Counted from the first letter of the stretch, positions 26,425 through 35,593 are shown. The stretch is 64,000 nucleotides of DNA from an uncultured Selenomonadales bacterium (GCA_900315345.1 OMYP01000007.1:245115-309114), one strand, 5' to 3'. Numbers and translations are program-made. Notes: generated from the letters alone by a model not told the origin.

Positions 26425-27351
26425 ATGACAGGACGATTTGCCCCTTCTCCCAGTGGCCGGATGCATCTGGGGAATATTTATACAGCACTGGCCGCCTGGC
26501 TTTGCGCCAGAAAAAGTGGCGGCAGTTTTTTACTTCGTATTGAGGATCTGGATCCCATGCGCTGCCCCCGCAATTTTGCGGAACAAATTTTTTCCGATCT
26601 GGAATGGCTGGGAATCACCTGGGATAATTTCCCCGTTCCTTTCCAGAGCGAACGCACTGCAATCTATGAAAAATATTATGAGCTGCTGAAAAATGAAGGG
26701 CTTGTTTATCCCTGTTTCTGCAGCCGGGCCCAGCTCCATGTGGCAGATGCGCCTCACGCCTCTGACGGGCGCGTGGTATATGCAGGTACATGCCGGCATC
26801 TTACGGTGGAAGAGATCCGGAAAAAGGAAAAACAGCGCAGGCCCGCAGCCCGTCTTATCCTTCCGGAAGAAGAAGTCCGGTTTACGGATGGGCACTTCGG
26901 TTCCCAAGCATTTAATCTGGCCCGGGACTGGGGAGACATAATCATCCGGCGCAGCGACGGCGTGTTTGCTTATCAACTGGCCGTAACCATAGACGACGGT
27001 CTCTTGGGCGTTACCCAGGTAGTCCGTGGCTGGGATCTGCTAAGTTCTTCCGCACCGCAGATTTATTTGTTCCGGCTTTTGGGTTTTGATACGCCCCGGT
27101 ATCTGCATCTTCCTCTTCTTATTACAGAGGATGGCGCACGTCTTGCCAAAAGGGATAAGGCTGCAGATGTGGGATTTCTTCGTAGCCAGTTGCCCGGGCC
27201 TGAGCCACTGGTTGGATACATTGCCTACCTTCTGGGCCAGATTGACAAACCGGAAGCAATGACCGCCACCGAGCTGCTCCCCCTGTTCGATGATAAAAAA
27301 ATTCCCGGTCATGACATTGTCATTCCGGGAAATTATTGGGAACATTTATAA
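26425..27351 (+). CDS. gluQ: Glutamyl-Q tRNA(Asp) synthetase
   Basis: This 308-residue truncated glutamyl-tRNA-synthetase paralogue attaches glutamate to queuosine in tRNA(Asp). GRFAPSPSGRMHLGN at residues 3-17 is the HIGH-type signature, LRIEDLDP follows, and AKRDKAA near 240 is the KMSKS-equivalent loop. Conserved zinc ligands appear in YPCFCSRAQL. The anticodon-binding domain is absent, as expected for this family, and length is normal. AAGGA precedes the ATG. Divergent from the preceding unknown gene. Confidence 0.94.
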   Translation: MTGRFAPSPSGRMHLGNIYTALAAWLCARKSGGSFLLRIEDLDPMRCPRNFAEQIFSDLEWLGITWDNFPVPFQSERTAIYEKYYELLKNEGLVYPCFCSRAQLHVADAPHASDGRVVYAGTCRHLTVEEIRKKEKQRRPAARLILPEEEVRFTDGHFGSQAFNLARDWGDIIIRRSDGVFAYQLAVTIDDGLLGVTQVVRGWDLLSSSAPQIYLFRLLGFDTPRYLHLPLLITEDGARLAKRDKAADVGFLRSQLPGPEPLVGYIAYLLGQIDKPEAMTATELLPLFDDKKIPGHDIVIPGNYWEHL

Positions 27352-27413
27352 ATTGAAGTTTGTGTGCCAAAGTTATGTTTTCAGGCAAAGTCATCGCGAA
27401 CCCGTCACCGATT
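27352..27413. repeat. Solitary end of the dispersed foldback repeat
   Basis: These 62 bases match, in inverted orientation, the right arm of copy B (about 39635-39690): GTGCCAAA..TTATG, CAGGCAAAG and CCCGTCACCGATT are shared. The sequence fills exactly the gap between the gluQ and LysM-gene stop codons and reads as one arm without the core. Confidence 0.75.
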
Positions 27414-27743
27414 TCACTTAGCTGCCAGCTGAACTCTGTGGGAATTTCTGGCATTTTGTTCCGCGATTACATCCGCTACAGTTTTGCGGACCGGAACCAC
27501 TAGCTGCTGTCCCACCGAAAGGTTACTGCCGGTCAGTCCGTTTTCTTTCTGGATGCGCAGTATAACTTCGCGGACATCCTCGTCTTTACTACTCCAGTCA
27601 GCAGCAATATCCCAAAGGGTGTCCCCTGTATGAACTGTAATAACCTGCTTCTCATAAATTTCAGGGGAAGCAGAAACTGTCATATATGTAAAACCGCCGC
27701 TCAGCATAGCGCCCAGTATGAATGCAAGTAAAAACTTTTTCAT
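27414..27743 (-). CDS. Exported LysM protein, YneA-like
   Basis: This 109-residue protein starts with a signal or membrane segment (FLLAFILGAMLSGGF) followed by one LysM domain (ITVHTGDTLWDIA to VGQQLVVPV). LysM binds peptidoglycan. Size and architecture match YneA, the SOS-induced division inhibitor of Bacillus, but LysM-only proteins have other roles too. The ATG at 27743 has GAGGTGG seven bases upstream. It is transcribed from a strong promoter in a GTTCG-rich region divergent from a nicotinamidase; no lexA is present here. The YneA role is inference. Confidence 0.75.
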   Translation of the reverse strand: MKKFLLAFILGAMLSGGFTYMTVSASPEIYEKQVITVHTGDTLWDIAADWSSKDEDVREVILRIQKENGLTGSNLSVGQQLVVPVRKTVADVIAEQNARNSHRVQLAAK

Positions 27744-27760
27744 TTTATCCACCTCTTTTT

Positions 27761-27855
27761 TAAACGTTCGTTCGTTGTAATTATAATATACCTAAACAGT
27801 TCGTTTGTCAATAGTTTTATTGTGAACGTTCGACGATTTTTAATTCGTTTGTTCG
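27761..27855. promoter_or_regulatory. GTTCG-rich divergent operator region
   Basis: GTTCG occurs at 27766, 27770, 27799, 27828 and 27851, with extra GTTTG copies. The minus-strand site CGAACGAACGTTTA (27761-27774) fits the Firmicute LexA box CGAAC-N4-GTTYG except in its last bases. Three of the sites are 29 bases apart. A repressor-binding array is likely; LexA is the first candidate. Confidence 0.5.
27783..27811 (-). promoter_or_regulatory. Promoter of the LysM gene
   Basis: On the minus strand TTGACA (27806-27811) and TATTAT (27783-27788) are separated by 17 bases. One GAAC motif lies in the spacer and the best LexA-like site overlaps the expected start point. Confidence 0.75.
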
Positions 27856-27885
27856 TTTATCATTAGTAAAAAAGGAGGACACAAT

Positions 27886-28539
27886 ATGTTTAATTTTCGT
27901 TTACCTGCCAAAAAATTTATCGCGTCTTTTGATATAGACGCACAAAAAACATTTACCCCTCTGTGCCCCGACGAGCTGCCTGTGGCGGAAGGAGACCAGA
28001 TCGTTCCGGAATTAAATGCCCAAGCGGAGCTTGCTTCCCTTCGGATCGGATCCCGGGACGCCCACTCCCCTTACGCAAAATGGATCGCAACCCCGGAGCA
28101 TCCGTCTCTGACACCCATTACCGGATATCCGGATCTGGATCTGTATTGGACGAAGCACGCCATCGTAGGCACACCGGGCTTCGATTTTATTAATGGTCTG
28201 GATCCTGAAGCCTATGCATTTCAAAGCTTAAAGGGTATTGAACCGGACAAACATCCTTACGGAGCCTGCTACCACGATCTGGCAAATAAATACAGTACCG
28301 GTGTCATTGAATTTCTGCGCCAGCATGGTATCACTACCGTAATTTGTGGCGGTCTGGCCACGGATTACTGTGTGCTGAACACCGTTCTGCAGTTAAGAGA
28401 CGCAGGCTTCACCGTCATCCTGAATGAAGCAGCCTGCCGGGGCATTGCCCCTGATACGACCAAAGCGGCCCTGGAAAAAATGAAAGCCGCCGGCGTCATC
28501 CTGGTAAAAAACGCGGCAGCTTTAAAGAAGCTGAAATAA
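27886..28539 (+). CDS. pncA: Nicotinamidase-like isochorismatase-family hydrolase
   Basis: This 217-residue cysteine hydrolase is expected to convert nicotinamide to nicotinate for NAD salvage. The catalytic aspartate is in SFDIDAQKTF near residue 12, a catalytic lysine is probably in TKHAIVGTPG near 89, and the nucleophile cysteine is in GLATDYCVLNT near 162. GSRDAHSPYA supplies metal-site histidine and aspartate. GGAGG precedes the ATG. Its divergent position opposite the LysM gene means that the GTTCG region may affect both genes. Confidence 0.88.
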   Translation: MFNFRLPAKKFIASFDIDAQKTFTPLCPDELPVAEGDQIVPELNAQAELASLRIGSRDAHSPYAKWIATPEHPSLTPITGYPDLDLYWTKHAIVGTPGFDFINGLDPEAYAFQSLKGIEPDKHPYGACYHDLANKYSTGVIEFLRQHGITTVICGGLATDYCVLNTVLQLRDAGFTVILNEAACRGIAPDTTKAALEKMKAAGVILVKNAAALKKLK

Positions 28540-28555
28540 TTTTATTTTGATATTT

Positions 28556-28628
28556 TTGAAACACCGATACAATGAGTGTATATGCTTTCCCTGGATAAGC
28601 ACATGCCTGAATGGATCGGTGTTTTTTA
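28556..28628 (+). terminator. Long hairpin terminator
   Basis: AAACACCGAT at 28558 pairs with ATCGGTGTTT at about 28615, enclosing a 45-base loop, and T residues follow. It may end both convergent transcripts. Confidence 0.65.
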
Positions 28629-29918
28629 TATCGCTTTCAGATTTTCCATTACATACAGTGCTTTCGGCAGATATTCATACTGCTTGCTTTCCGGGAACAC
28701 AACGGCTGCCCGGCAGGTTTTTCCTGCCCTTTCACAGCTGCCATCCACGATCAGGCAATACTGCCCGCTGATAAAATAACGGATGTATTTTATGTTCACA
28801 TCATTTCCCTGGATACTTTTCCGGGTTTCCGTAAATACCGGTTTTGCCTTTCCATAAGTTGGGAAGGTATCTACATTTTTATAATAATAAGTGTCGGAAG
28901 GATCGTCCATACTTACCGCCATAAATTCATTCTGGGCAGCAGCCCGGATCACCATGGGACCTTCTGCTGGCAGGCCTTTCAACGGATCCTGGGGCAATGA
29001 ATGCGGCAGTGCAAATACATAATGTCCCTTACTGTTGGTAAACCACCTGAAGTCCCCGGAAGTCAGCTGACGGAAAGGCGACGGAGCCGGTACGTTTACC
29101 TGCACCGTTACGGTTTTATATTTCTGCCGGGCTCCGGCAGCTCCTGAAGAGGAATGCCTCTGCTGTCCTGAAAGCGCATTCCCTTCCCTATTTTTTCCTG
29201 CCGGTTGCGGTTTTTGCTTTTGCATTTCCTGTATTTGTTTTTGGGCGGCAACACTATATTCCCTGCCAGTGGATTCACCGTTACCAAAGGTTTTCGTTCC
29301 AAGAGTTCCGTCCGGGTTGACCTGAAAGGTTTCCGAAACATCCCTTACTTCATCAGCAGGGAAAAACAAAATGGGAATTTTCACATCCATCGTACCGGGC
29401 CGATAATCAGTACCCGCTTCTGCTCCGGATACCCTGCGGAAGGCAGGCCGGGGACGGGTATATTTTTTTATCATCTGTTCCCGTATCTCTGCTTCGGTAT
29501 AACCAGCCGGCGCCTGCATCGGGGTTGCGGGTTCAGGATAGGCCGCGTGTTCTTCCCGAACTGATGCCGGCGCAGAGGAATGATTTGTTTGTTGATTACT
29601 ATCGCCTGCCGCCGCAGATGTTTGTGGCGGTCTATTATTTTGCGCAGACTCACCGGGAACAGAACCGTTCCTGACTTTGTTCCATATTTTATCCGCAACG
29701 CTTTCCCTGTTTTCTCTCCCTGTCTCCGGCCGGGTTACCTGTTTAGGAACTGCAGCAGGCCCGGTTCCTTTAGGATTTTTATCCGTTGCCGAAGAGGAAA
29801 GCACCGGGTGAGTAGGCAGGGCCGCCTCCCCTGTCAAAGGGCAGACCGTTCCGGCAAGCAGCAACAGCCCTGTTGCCAGTATCCCAACCGGTTTGTCCCA
29901 ACATATCTGACTTTTCAT
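28626..29918 (-). CDS. Exported protein of unknown function
   Basis: This 430-residue protein has a signal peptide (LATGLLLLAGTVCPL, cleavage expected after GEA). A long, low-complexity Pro/Gln/Ser linker runs from about 35 to 260, with a short block KIPILFFPADEV near 175. A compact C-terminal domain runs from about 285 to 430, with cysteines in QYCLIVDGSCERAGKTC that could form a disulfide. I recognise no family. Start at 29918 follows GAGGG. The linker suggests a domain held away from the membrane. Confidence 0.6.
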   Translation of the reverse strand: MKSQICWDKPVGILATGLLLLAGTVCPLTGEAALPTHPVLSSSATDKNPKGTGPAAVPKQVTRPETGRENRESVADKIWNKVRNGSVPGESAQNNRPPQTSAAAGDSNQQTNHSSAPASVREEHAAYPEPATPMQAPAGYTEAEIREQMIKKYTRPRPAFRRVSGAEAGTDYRPGTMDVKIPILFFPADEVRDVSETFQVNPDGTLGTKTFGNGESTGREYSVAAQKQIQEMQKQKPQPAGKNREGNALSGQQRHSSSGAAGARQKYKTVTVQVNVPAPSPFRQLTSGDFRWFTNSKGHYVFALPHSLPQDPLKGLPAEGPMVIRAAAQNEFMAVSMDDPSDTYYYKNVDTFPTYGKAKPVFTETRKSIQGNDVNIKYIRYFISGQYCLIVDGSCERAGKTCRAAVVFPESKQYEYLPKALYVMENLKAI

Positions 29919-30088
29919 AACCATCCCTCACAATACCGGCAGTATTTTATAAAATAAAGTTTCTCAACCTGAATCTCATTTTACAATAGTACACTTTGCC
30001 CTGACTGCGTAATTTTTTTAGAACGTAACTCTTCATAACATATAAGGGTTATTTAAATTCCATTTTTTAATTGCCTAAAGAACAGTTG

Positions 30089-31156
30089 TCACCGTATTGT
30101 ACCGCCGCCCACCACAACATCGCCCTGGTAAAACACCACCGCCTGTCCCGGGGTCAGGGCCCGCTGGGGTTCATCGAAGGTCACTTTAATGTTTCTGTCC
30201 TCCATGGGTTCAATCACAGCCGGCACATCCACCGCCCGATAACGGGGCTTAGCCGTGACCCGTAACGGACCGGTCAGTTCAGCAAGGGAAATCAGGTTGC
30301 AGTTTTCCGCAATCAGCGTATTAGAAAACAGTGCCTCATGTGGCCCCAGATACACAATATTCTTTTCAATATCCTTTCTGATTACATACAGGGGATACTG
30401 ATAGGCAATGCCCAGTCCTTTCCGCTGGCCGATGGTATAGTGTAACTGCCCTTTATGGGTTCCCAGCACCGTACCGTCCATATGCACGAACTTTCCGGGC
30501 TTCGGCCTGCGCTTTGTAATTTTCTCGATCACCCTGGCATAGTCTCCGTCCGGAACGAAACAGATATCCTGGCTGTCCGGTTTTTGGGCGTTGGCAAGTC
30601 CTTCTTCTTCCGCTTTATCACGAATCTCCGTTTTATGCATGCGCCCCAGAGGGAACAGGATATGGGCCAGCTGGTTCTGGGTCAGTGTATAGAGCATATA
30701 GCTCTGGTCCTTCTGCCTGTCCTCTCCCCGCAACAGCAGCCATCGCCCCTTTGCTTCATCAAACTGCACATTGGCATAATGGCCGGTAGCAACATAATCG
30801 CAGCCCATTTCCTTTGCCCGGGCAAACAACTGCCCCAGCTTCACATGTTTGTTGCAATCCACGCAGGGATTCGGCGTGCGCCCTTTTTCGTATTCTTCAA
30901 CAAAATGGCCTATGACGCCTGTGCGGAAGTATTCGCAGAAATCAAATACATAATGGGGAAAGCCCATCTTATCCGCTACCAGTTTCGCATCCGTTGCATT
31001 GGCAAGGCTGCTGTCTTCCTCCAGCCCCAGTTCCTTGTTGTCAAACATCTTCAGCGTAACGCCGATGACATCATAACCGGCCTCCTTCAGCAACAGGGCA
31101 GCCGTACTGCTGTCCACCCCGCCGCTCATGGCCATCAACACTTTTTTCCTGTTCAT
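30089..31156 (-). CDS. mnmA: tRNA-specific 2-thiouridylase MnmA
   Basis: This 355-residue PP-loop enzyme forms 2-thiouridine at position 34 of tRNA(Glu), tRNA(Lys) and tRNA(Gln). The PP-loop AMSGGVDSSTAA lies at residues 9-20, one catalytic cysteine in NPCVDCNKHVKLG near 100, and the second in DSQDICFVPDGD near 197. FDEPQRALTPGQAVVFY marks the C-terminal barrel. The ATG at 31156 follows AAAGAG; a TTG seven codons earlier lacks support. It is last of an rrf2-cysK-HD-mnmA series; no cysteine desulfurase gene is adjacent. Confidence 0.95.
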   Translation of the reverse strand: MNRKKVLMAMSGGVDSSTAALLLKEAGYDVIGVTLKMFDNKELGLEEDSSLANATDAKLVADKMGFPHYVFDFCEYFRTGVIGHFVEEYEKGRTPNPCVDCNKHVKLGQLFARAKEMGCDYVATGHYANVQFDEAKGRWLLLRGEDRQKDQSYMLYTLTQNQLAHILFPLGRMHKTEIRDKAEEEGLANAQKPDSQDICFVPDGDYARVIEKITKRRPKPGKFVHMDGTVLGTHKGQLHYTIGQRKGLGIAYQYPLYVIRKDIEKNIVYLGPHEALFSNTLIAENCNLISLAELTGPLRVTAKPRYRAVDVPAVIEPMEDRNIKVTFDEPQRALTPGQAVVFYQGDVVVGGGTIR

Positions 31157-31272
31157 AACATTCTCTTTAACAATCAATTAAAAAACTACTGCTTTATTCG
31201 CCTGCTCACCTGTCCACATTTTCTTAATGCGCAGCAGAACGGCGATAGTTATCTAGATAAATTCATTCAAAG

Positions 31273-31854
31273 TTACGCTTCAAACTTGACGCAGGCTTCG
31301 TTGATTTTCGCTTCATCCACCCGCATGGCTTCAATGGTTTTCGTAATCAAATCTTCCAGCGTCCAGCCCAGCATATCCGCGCCCTGCTGGATGACTTCCC
31401 GGTGGCAGCCTGCCGCAAATCTGTGATCTTTAAACTTTTTCTTCACGGATTTCATTTCCATATCCTGCACGCTTTTGGAAGGACGCACCAATGCACAGGC
31501 ACCGATAAGCCCTGTCAGTTCGTCGCAGGCAAAGAGCACTTTTTCCATTTCGTGTTCCGGTTTGATATCCACGGTAATGCCGTACCCATGACTGGCCGTA
31601 GCGTGGATCAGGCGTTCGTCCAGCCCACGCTCCCGCATGATCTCCTGGGATTTGGTGCAGTGCTGGTCCGGATACTGTTCAAAGTCCAGATCGTGAAGCA
31701 GACCTACGATTCCCCAGAAATCTTCTTCATCCCCATAGCCCAGTGTGCGGGCAAAATGACGCATGGCCCCTTCCACCGTCAGCGCATGGCGCAGATGGAA
31801 CGGGTCCTTATTGTATTCAGTCAAAAGTTTCCATGCTTCGTCTCTTGTAATCAT
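31273..31854 (-). CDS. HD-domain hydrolase
   Basis: This 193-residue HD-superfamily protein has HLRHALTVEGAM near residue 20, LLHDLDFEQYP near 52 and ATASHGYGI near 85 as the metal-binding series, followed by CDELTGLIGACAL. Such proteins act on nucleotides or other phosphorylated metabolites; specificity cannot be read here. It lies between cysK and mnmA on the same strand, so co-transcription is likely. Confidence 0.8.
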   Translation of the reverse strand: MITRDEAWKLLTEYNKDPFHLRHALTVEGAMRHFARTLGYGDEEDFWGIVGLLHDLDFEQYPDQHCTKSQEIMRERGLDERLIHATASHGYGITVDIKPEHEMEKVLFACDELTGLIGACALVRPSKSVQDMEMKSVKKKFKDHRFAAGCHREVIQQGADMLGWTLEDLITKTIEAMRVDEAKINEACVKFEA

Positions 31855-31967
31855 GATGTTCCCCTCTTTCTTTTGCTTTATCTTTTTCTTACCGCTTATT
31901 CAGAATGGTTTAACAAAAAAATATGTTGCTAGACAAAATATAAGAACTTGTTTTTATTTTGCCGCTT

Positions 31968-32900
31968 TTATTTCACAAACCCCGGTGTGGAAAGATACCG
32001 TTCTCCCGTATCAGGCAACAGTGCCACAATAACTTTGCCTTTATTTTCCGGACGGGCCGCCAGTACCGTCGCTGCATACTGGGCGGCGCCGGAAGAAATG
32101 CCTACCAGCAGTCCCTCCGTTTGCGCCAGATGTCGGGATGTTGCATACGCATCGTCCGATTTCACCGGGATAATTTCATCAATTAAATCCTTTTGGAAAT
32201 TTTTCGGCACAAAGTTGGCGCCGATGCCCTGGATTTTATGGGGGCCCGCCTGTCCTTTGGAAAGCAACGGAGAATCGTAAGGTTCCACCGCTACAATTTT
32301 TACATTGGGATTCACTTTCTTCAGATAAGCTGCCACACCGGAAACCGTACCGCCAGTTCCCACGCCTGCTACAAAAATATCCACTTTCCCGTCCGTATCT
32401 TCCCAGATTTCCGGACCTGTGGTGGCTTCGTGCACCGCTGGATTGGCCGGGTTGTCAAACTGGCCGGGAATCCAGGAACCGGGAATTTCTTTTACCAGTT
32501 CTTCCGCTTTGTCTACAGCGCCCTGCATGCCCTTGCTGCCCGGTGTCAGCACCAGTTCGGCACCGTAGGCTTTAGCCAGGTTACGCCGTTCCAGGGACAT
32601 AGTCTCCGGCATAGTAAGGATCAGTTTATATCCCCGGGCCGCTGCTACGGAAGCCAGACCGATACCCGTATTACCACTGGTAGGTTCGATCAGAGTCGCC
32701 CCCGGTTTTAAAACTCCTCTTTTCTCCGCATCCACCACCATGGCGAAAGCAATTCGGTCTTTGGCGCTGCCTGCCGGATTGAAATATTCCAGTTTGGCCA
32801 GAATCTTTGCTTCTTTCGCGAATTCTTTATTGTAATTTTTTGTTTCTAATAAAGGCGTATGCCCGATCAGGTCTGTCAGGCTTTTTGCGATTTTTGCCAT
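31968..32900 (-). CDS. cysK: Cysteine synthase A
   Basis: This 310-residue PLP enzyme condenses O-acetylserine with sulfide to cysteine. The PLP lysine is in [13 protein letters not shown] near residue 43, and the phosphate-binding SGNTGIGLA near 72. [12 protein letters not shown] near 177 is the glycine loop. The ATG at 32900 has GGAGG eight bases upstream. The gene starts 22 bases after the rrf2 stop, so the regulator and enzyme are co-transcribed and probably sense cysteine or Fe-S status. Confidence 0.96.
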   Translation of the reverse strand: MAKIAKSLTDLIGHTPLLETKNYNKEFAKEAKILAKLEYFNPAGSAKDRIAFAMVVDAEKRGVLKPGATLIEPTSGNTGIGLASVAAARGYKLILTMPETMSLERRNLAKAYGAELVLTPGSKGMQGAVDKAEELVKEIPGSWIPGQFDNPANPAVHEATTGPEIWEDTDGKVDIFVAGVGTGGTVSGVAAYLKKVNPNVKIVAVEPYDSPLLSKGQAGPHKIQGIGANFVPKNFQKDLIDEIIPVKSDDAYATSRHLAQTEGLLVGISSGAAQYAATVLAARPENKGKVIVALLPDTGERYLSTPGFVK

Positions 32901-32922
32901 GTTCCTTCCTCCCAATGAAAAT

Positions 32923-33360
32923 TCAAATTACATAATCCCCGCCGGCCTTTTCATGGTAACGCTTTACCAGATCCGCCAGAGTTATGTGATCCACAACACT
33001 ATTCACTGCATCCTCGATCTGCTGCCAGACCTCCATGGTCACACAGGTCGGAGCCATCTCGCAGGTTCCTCCGTTGGCTTCAATACAGGATACCGGGGAA
33101 AGGCTGCCTTCCGTGGTCCGGAGAATATCGCCCACTGTATATTCTTCCGGTGATTTGGTTAACTGGTAACCGCCCTGAGCACCCCGGGCACTGCGGACAA
33201 ACCCTGCCCGGCTCAGCTGGGTAATGATCTGTTCCAGATATTTATCGGAAATATTCTGCCGCTGTGATACCGCTTTCAGCGGAATATAGCCGCACTCATA
33301 ATGCAGCGCCAGATCCAGCATTAACCGTGTCGCATACCGTCCTTTTGTAGAAATTCGCAT
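32923..33360 (-). CDS. Rrf2-family transcriptional regulator (IscR/CymR-like)
   Basis: This 145-residue winged-helix regulator begins [18 protein letters not shown] and has [13 protein letters not shown] for DNA recognition. Cysteines 92, 100 and 106 (CIEANGGTC, then CEMAPTC) fit the IscR [2Fe-2S] ligand pattern, which CymR lacks. It probably controls the cysK operon in response to cluster or cysteine status. AGGAAGTG precedes the ATG. No isc or suf genes are adjacent, so its targets may lie elsewhere. Confidence 0.88.
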   Translation of the reverse strand: MRISTKGRYATRLMLDLALHYECGYIPLKAVSQRQNISDKYLEQIITQLSRAGFVRSARGAQGGYQLTKSPEEYTVGDILRTTEGSLSPVSCIEANGGTCEMAPTCVTMEVWQQIEDAVNSVVDHITLADLVKRYHEKAGGDYVI

Positions 33361-33612
33361 AGGTTCACTTCCTTTGCTGTACTGAAGATAATTTCGGTTA
33401 AACGCACAATTTCTGATTTTGCTTTATACACCTGTATTCTACTATGAATAACATGATTTAGCAAGCAAGTTTTACAAAAGCCCCTGTTTAAGGCCGATAA
33501 TTACAAAAAATTAATTTTTTCAGAGCATCCAACATTTTTATTGCGTTTTCATAGTATAATAAAAAAGGTATTGCGTCTGAGATTTTATTTACTTAAAGGA
33601 GGAACAGCAATC

Positions 33613-34725
33613 ATGCCAAATAGCAAAGACAGCATTACAAACCGAAATAAAATTTTATCCTGCCTGTTTTCGGCAACGCTGGCAATATCGGTGCTGCTCA
33701 GCGGCAACAGCCAGGCGGCCACCCGGGAAGAAGTCGCTGCGGTAAAAGTAGAAAAGGCCGCTGACTTCCGTTACTGGAACGGGGATTCGCCGACACTGAA
33801 AAAAATTACGCAATTTGTGGAAGAAGCAACCCGGCCCGGTCACCCGCATTTTATTCCGGCTTCCCGGCGCGTGGCTGTCTTTGACATGGACGGCACGTTT
33901 TACTGTGAAACAGCCCCGCTGTATTTCCAGGAAACCATGTTCCTTCACCGCGCTTTGGAGGATAAATCCTATACGCCAGACAAAAAAATGGCAAATTTCG
34001 CAAAAAAGATTCAGCCTAAAATTATGAACAAAACAGGGATGACCCCGAAAGAATCCAAACGGCTGGTGGATTACCTCACCAAAGCCTATGCAGGCATGAC
34101 CCCGGAAGAATACCGCGCTTATGTCCGGAACTTTATGCAGACAAACGAAACAGGACTTACCAACCTGAAACGGGGAGAAGCGTTTTACCTTCCTATGGTA
34201 GAAATTATCTCCTACCTGTCCAACAACGGTTTTGCAGTATACATTGATTCCGCCTGCAGCTTCCCGACCACCCGGGAACTGGTAGAGGATGTCATCCCCA
34301 TTCCTTCTGACCGCATCATTGCCTCAGACTTTATCTACACCACTACCGGCATGGGTAAAGACACGCCGGAAAATCACTTCTACGACCGCTACACAGAAAA
34401 AGTAGTCATCTCCGGCAAGCCTCTTGTAGACAATGCCAAGGCCCGAAAAATTTTCTCCCTTCTGAACCAGATTGGGAAAAAACCGGTGCTGGCCTTCGGC
34501 AACTCCATGGGGGACAGCGGCATGTTCGAATACACACTGCAGGACAATCCATATAACAGCGCCGCCTTCTGCGTCCTCTGCGACGACACGGAACGGGAAC
34601 TGGGCAATTTGGAAAAAGCCGCCGATATGGAAAGGACCGCTTTAAAGCGTGGCTGGAATACCATATCCATGCGGGACGAATTCAAAACTATTTACGGTGA
34701 CAATGTAAAACGGACCGACAGGTAA
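33613..34725 (+). CDS. Exported HAD-superfamily phosphatase
   Basis: This 370-residue protein has a signal peptide (LFSATLAISVLLSGNSQA, cleavage expected after QA) and a HAD domain. RVAVFDMDGTFY holds the nucleophile and acid aspartates (DMDGT), VVISGKPLVDNAKARK the conserved lysine, and LAFGNSMGDSGMF the metal-binding acids. The cap is large, residues about 110-230. It resembles phosphoserine-phosphatase-like enzymes but works outside the cytoplasm, likely releasing phosphate from small substrates. GGAGG lies ten bases before the ATG. Confidence 0.88.
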   Translation: MPNSKDSITNRNKILSCLFSATLAISVLLSGNSQAATREEVAAVKVEKAADFRYWNGDSPTLKKITQFVEEATRPGHPHFIPASRRVAVFDMDGTFYCETAPLYFQETMFLHRALEDKSYTPDKKMANFAKKIQPKIMNKTGMTPKESKRLVDYLTKAYAGMTPEEYRAYVRNFMQTNETGLTNLKRGEAFYLPMVEIISYLSNNGFAVYIDSACSFPTTRELVEDVIPIPSDRIIASDFIYTTTGMGKDTPENHFYDRYTEKVVISGKPLVDNAKARKIFSLLNQIGKKPVLAFGNSMGDSGMFEYTLQDNPYNSAAFCVLCDDTERELGNLEKAADMERTALKRGWNTISMRDEFKTIYGDNVKRTDR

Positions 34726-34804
34726 ACTCTTTTCGTTAACAGAAAATACGAAACCACAAACCTTACTACGGTTTCTGAAATTCACAGCATCCGTCCGTAA
34801 AAAC

Positions 34805-34858
34805 ATATAAAAAAAAGCAAGGCTTTCCGCACATCTATTGATGGTGGAAAGCCTTTAA
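34805..34858 (-). terminator. Rho-independent terminator
   Basis: The hairpin AGGCTTTCC...GGAAAGCCT is followed on the minus strand by a run of eight T residues. It ends the 34916-35311 gene and may also act for the convergent HAD gene. Confidence 0.82.
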
Positions 34859-34915
34859 TATTGCCAATATTGCAACCACTTCTTTAACGAAAGCAGTCAT
34901 AACACAATCTTTCAA

Positions 34916-35311
34916 TCACTTCCGATTTTTCTTTTCTTCCTTTTTTGCTTCTTTGGCGTCCTTCACCCGTTTTTCCTTTACCTGAGCCCACAGGTCGATA
35001 ACGGTCTTCATCCAGTCGATCATAGCCAGTTTCCCAAACTGATGCCAGGTTTCGCACTCGGTATTTTTCGCGATAAAAGCGTTCCACTTGTCCTGATTGA
35101 CCTTTTCGATTTCCAGCGGGTTGGTCAGGCCAAAATCGCTTCGAAACAGCATGTCGTCCATCGAAGTGAAGGTGCTGTTTTCCTTCATGAATTTTTCATT
35201 AAACAGCTCCTGGAATGTCATCTGCTGCATCAGATGCCCCAGTTCCGGATCTGCTTTATATATGTCCATATATTTTTTGAATTCGTATTCCAGTTTTTTT
35301 ACGTCGATCAT
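34916..35311 (-). CDS. Unknown soluble protein
   Basis: This 131-residue, mostly helical protein ends in a strongly basic tail (KEKRVKDAKEAKKEEKK). It has Trp-containing helices (DKWNAFIA, TWHQFGKLAMIDWMK). I recognise no family. MIDVKK at 35311 is chosen because GGAG lies six bases upstream; an in-frame ATG four codons earlier is less well placed. It is a single-gene unit with a terminator. The basic tail could bind nucleic acid or membrane phospholipid, but this is inference. Confidence 0.6.
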   Translation of the reverse strand: MIDVKKLEYEFKKYMDIYKADPELGHLMQQMTFQELFNEKFMKENSTFTSMDDMLFRSDFGLTNPLEIEKVNQDKWNAFIAKNTECETWHQFGKLAMIDWMKTVIDLWAQVKEKRVKDAKEAKKEEKKNRK

Positions 35312-35593
35312 TCCGTACTCCATTCCGCCGTTTCAGTTGCAACAGCCTCTTTAAATTTTAGGAAACGTTGGTTTCTTTATTACGTTTCTTTTTTCGTCAC
35401 GGAAAGATTATACTATGAAAGGAAAGAGAATTCAACTTTACCGTGGGCAGGACGTACTATTTCTTTTTAAAAGGTTTCATCTCACGCCTGGTTACGACTA
35501 AACGGCCTGTTAAGCATTGCTTTTCTTTCCATTTCATACTAAAATCAGTTGCATAACAAACGAAGATAAATACTATTTTCTTAAGGACACACT

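Noticed and set aside
27761..27855. GTTCG repeats as a CRISPR array or replication iterons
   Set aside because: Unit spacing is irregular, there are no unique spacers, and the region is a divergent promoter. Operator sites fit better.
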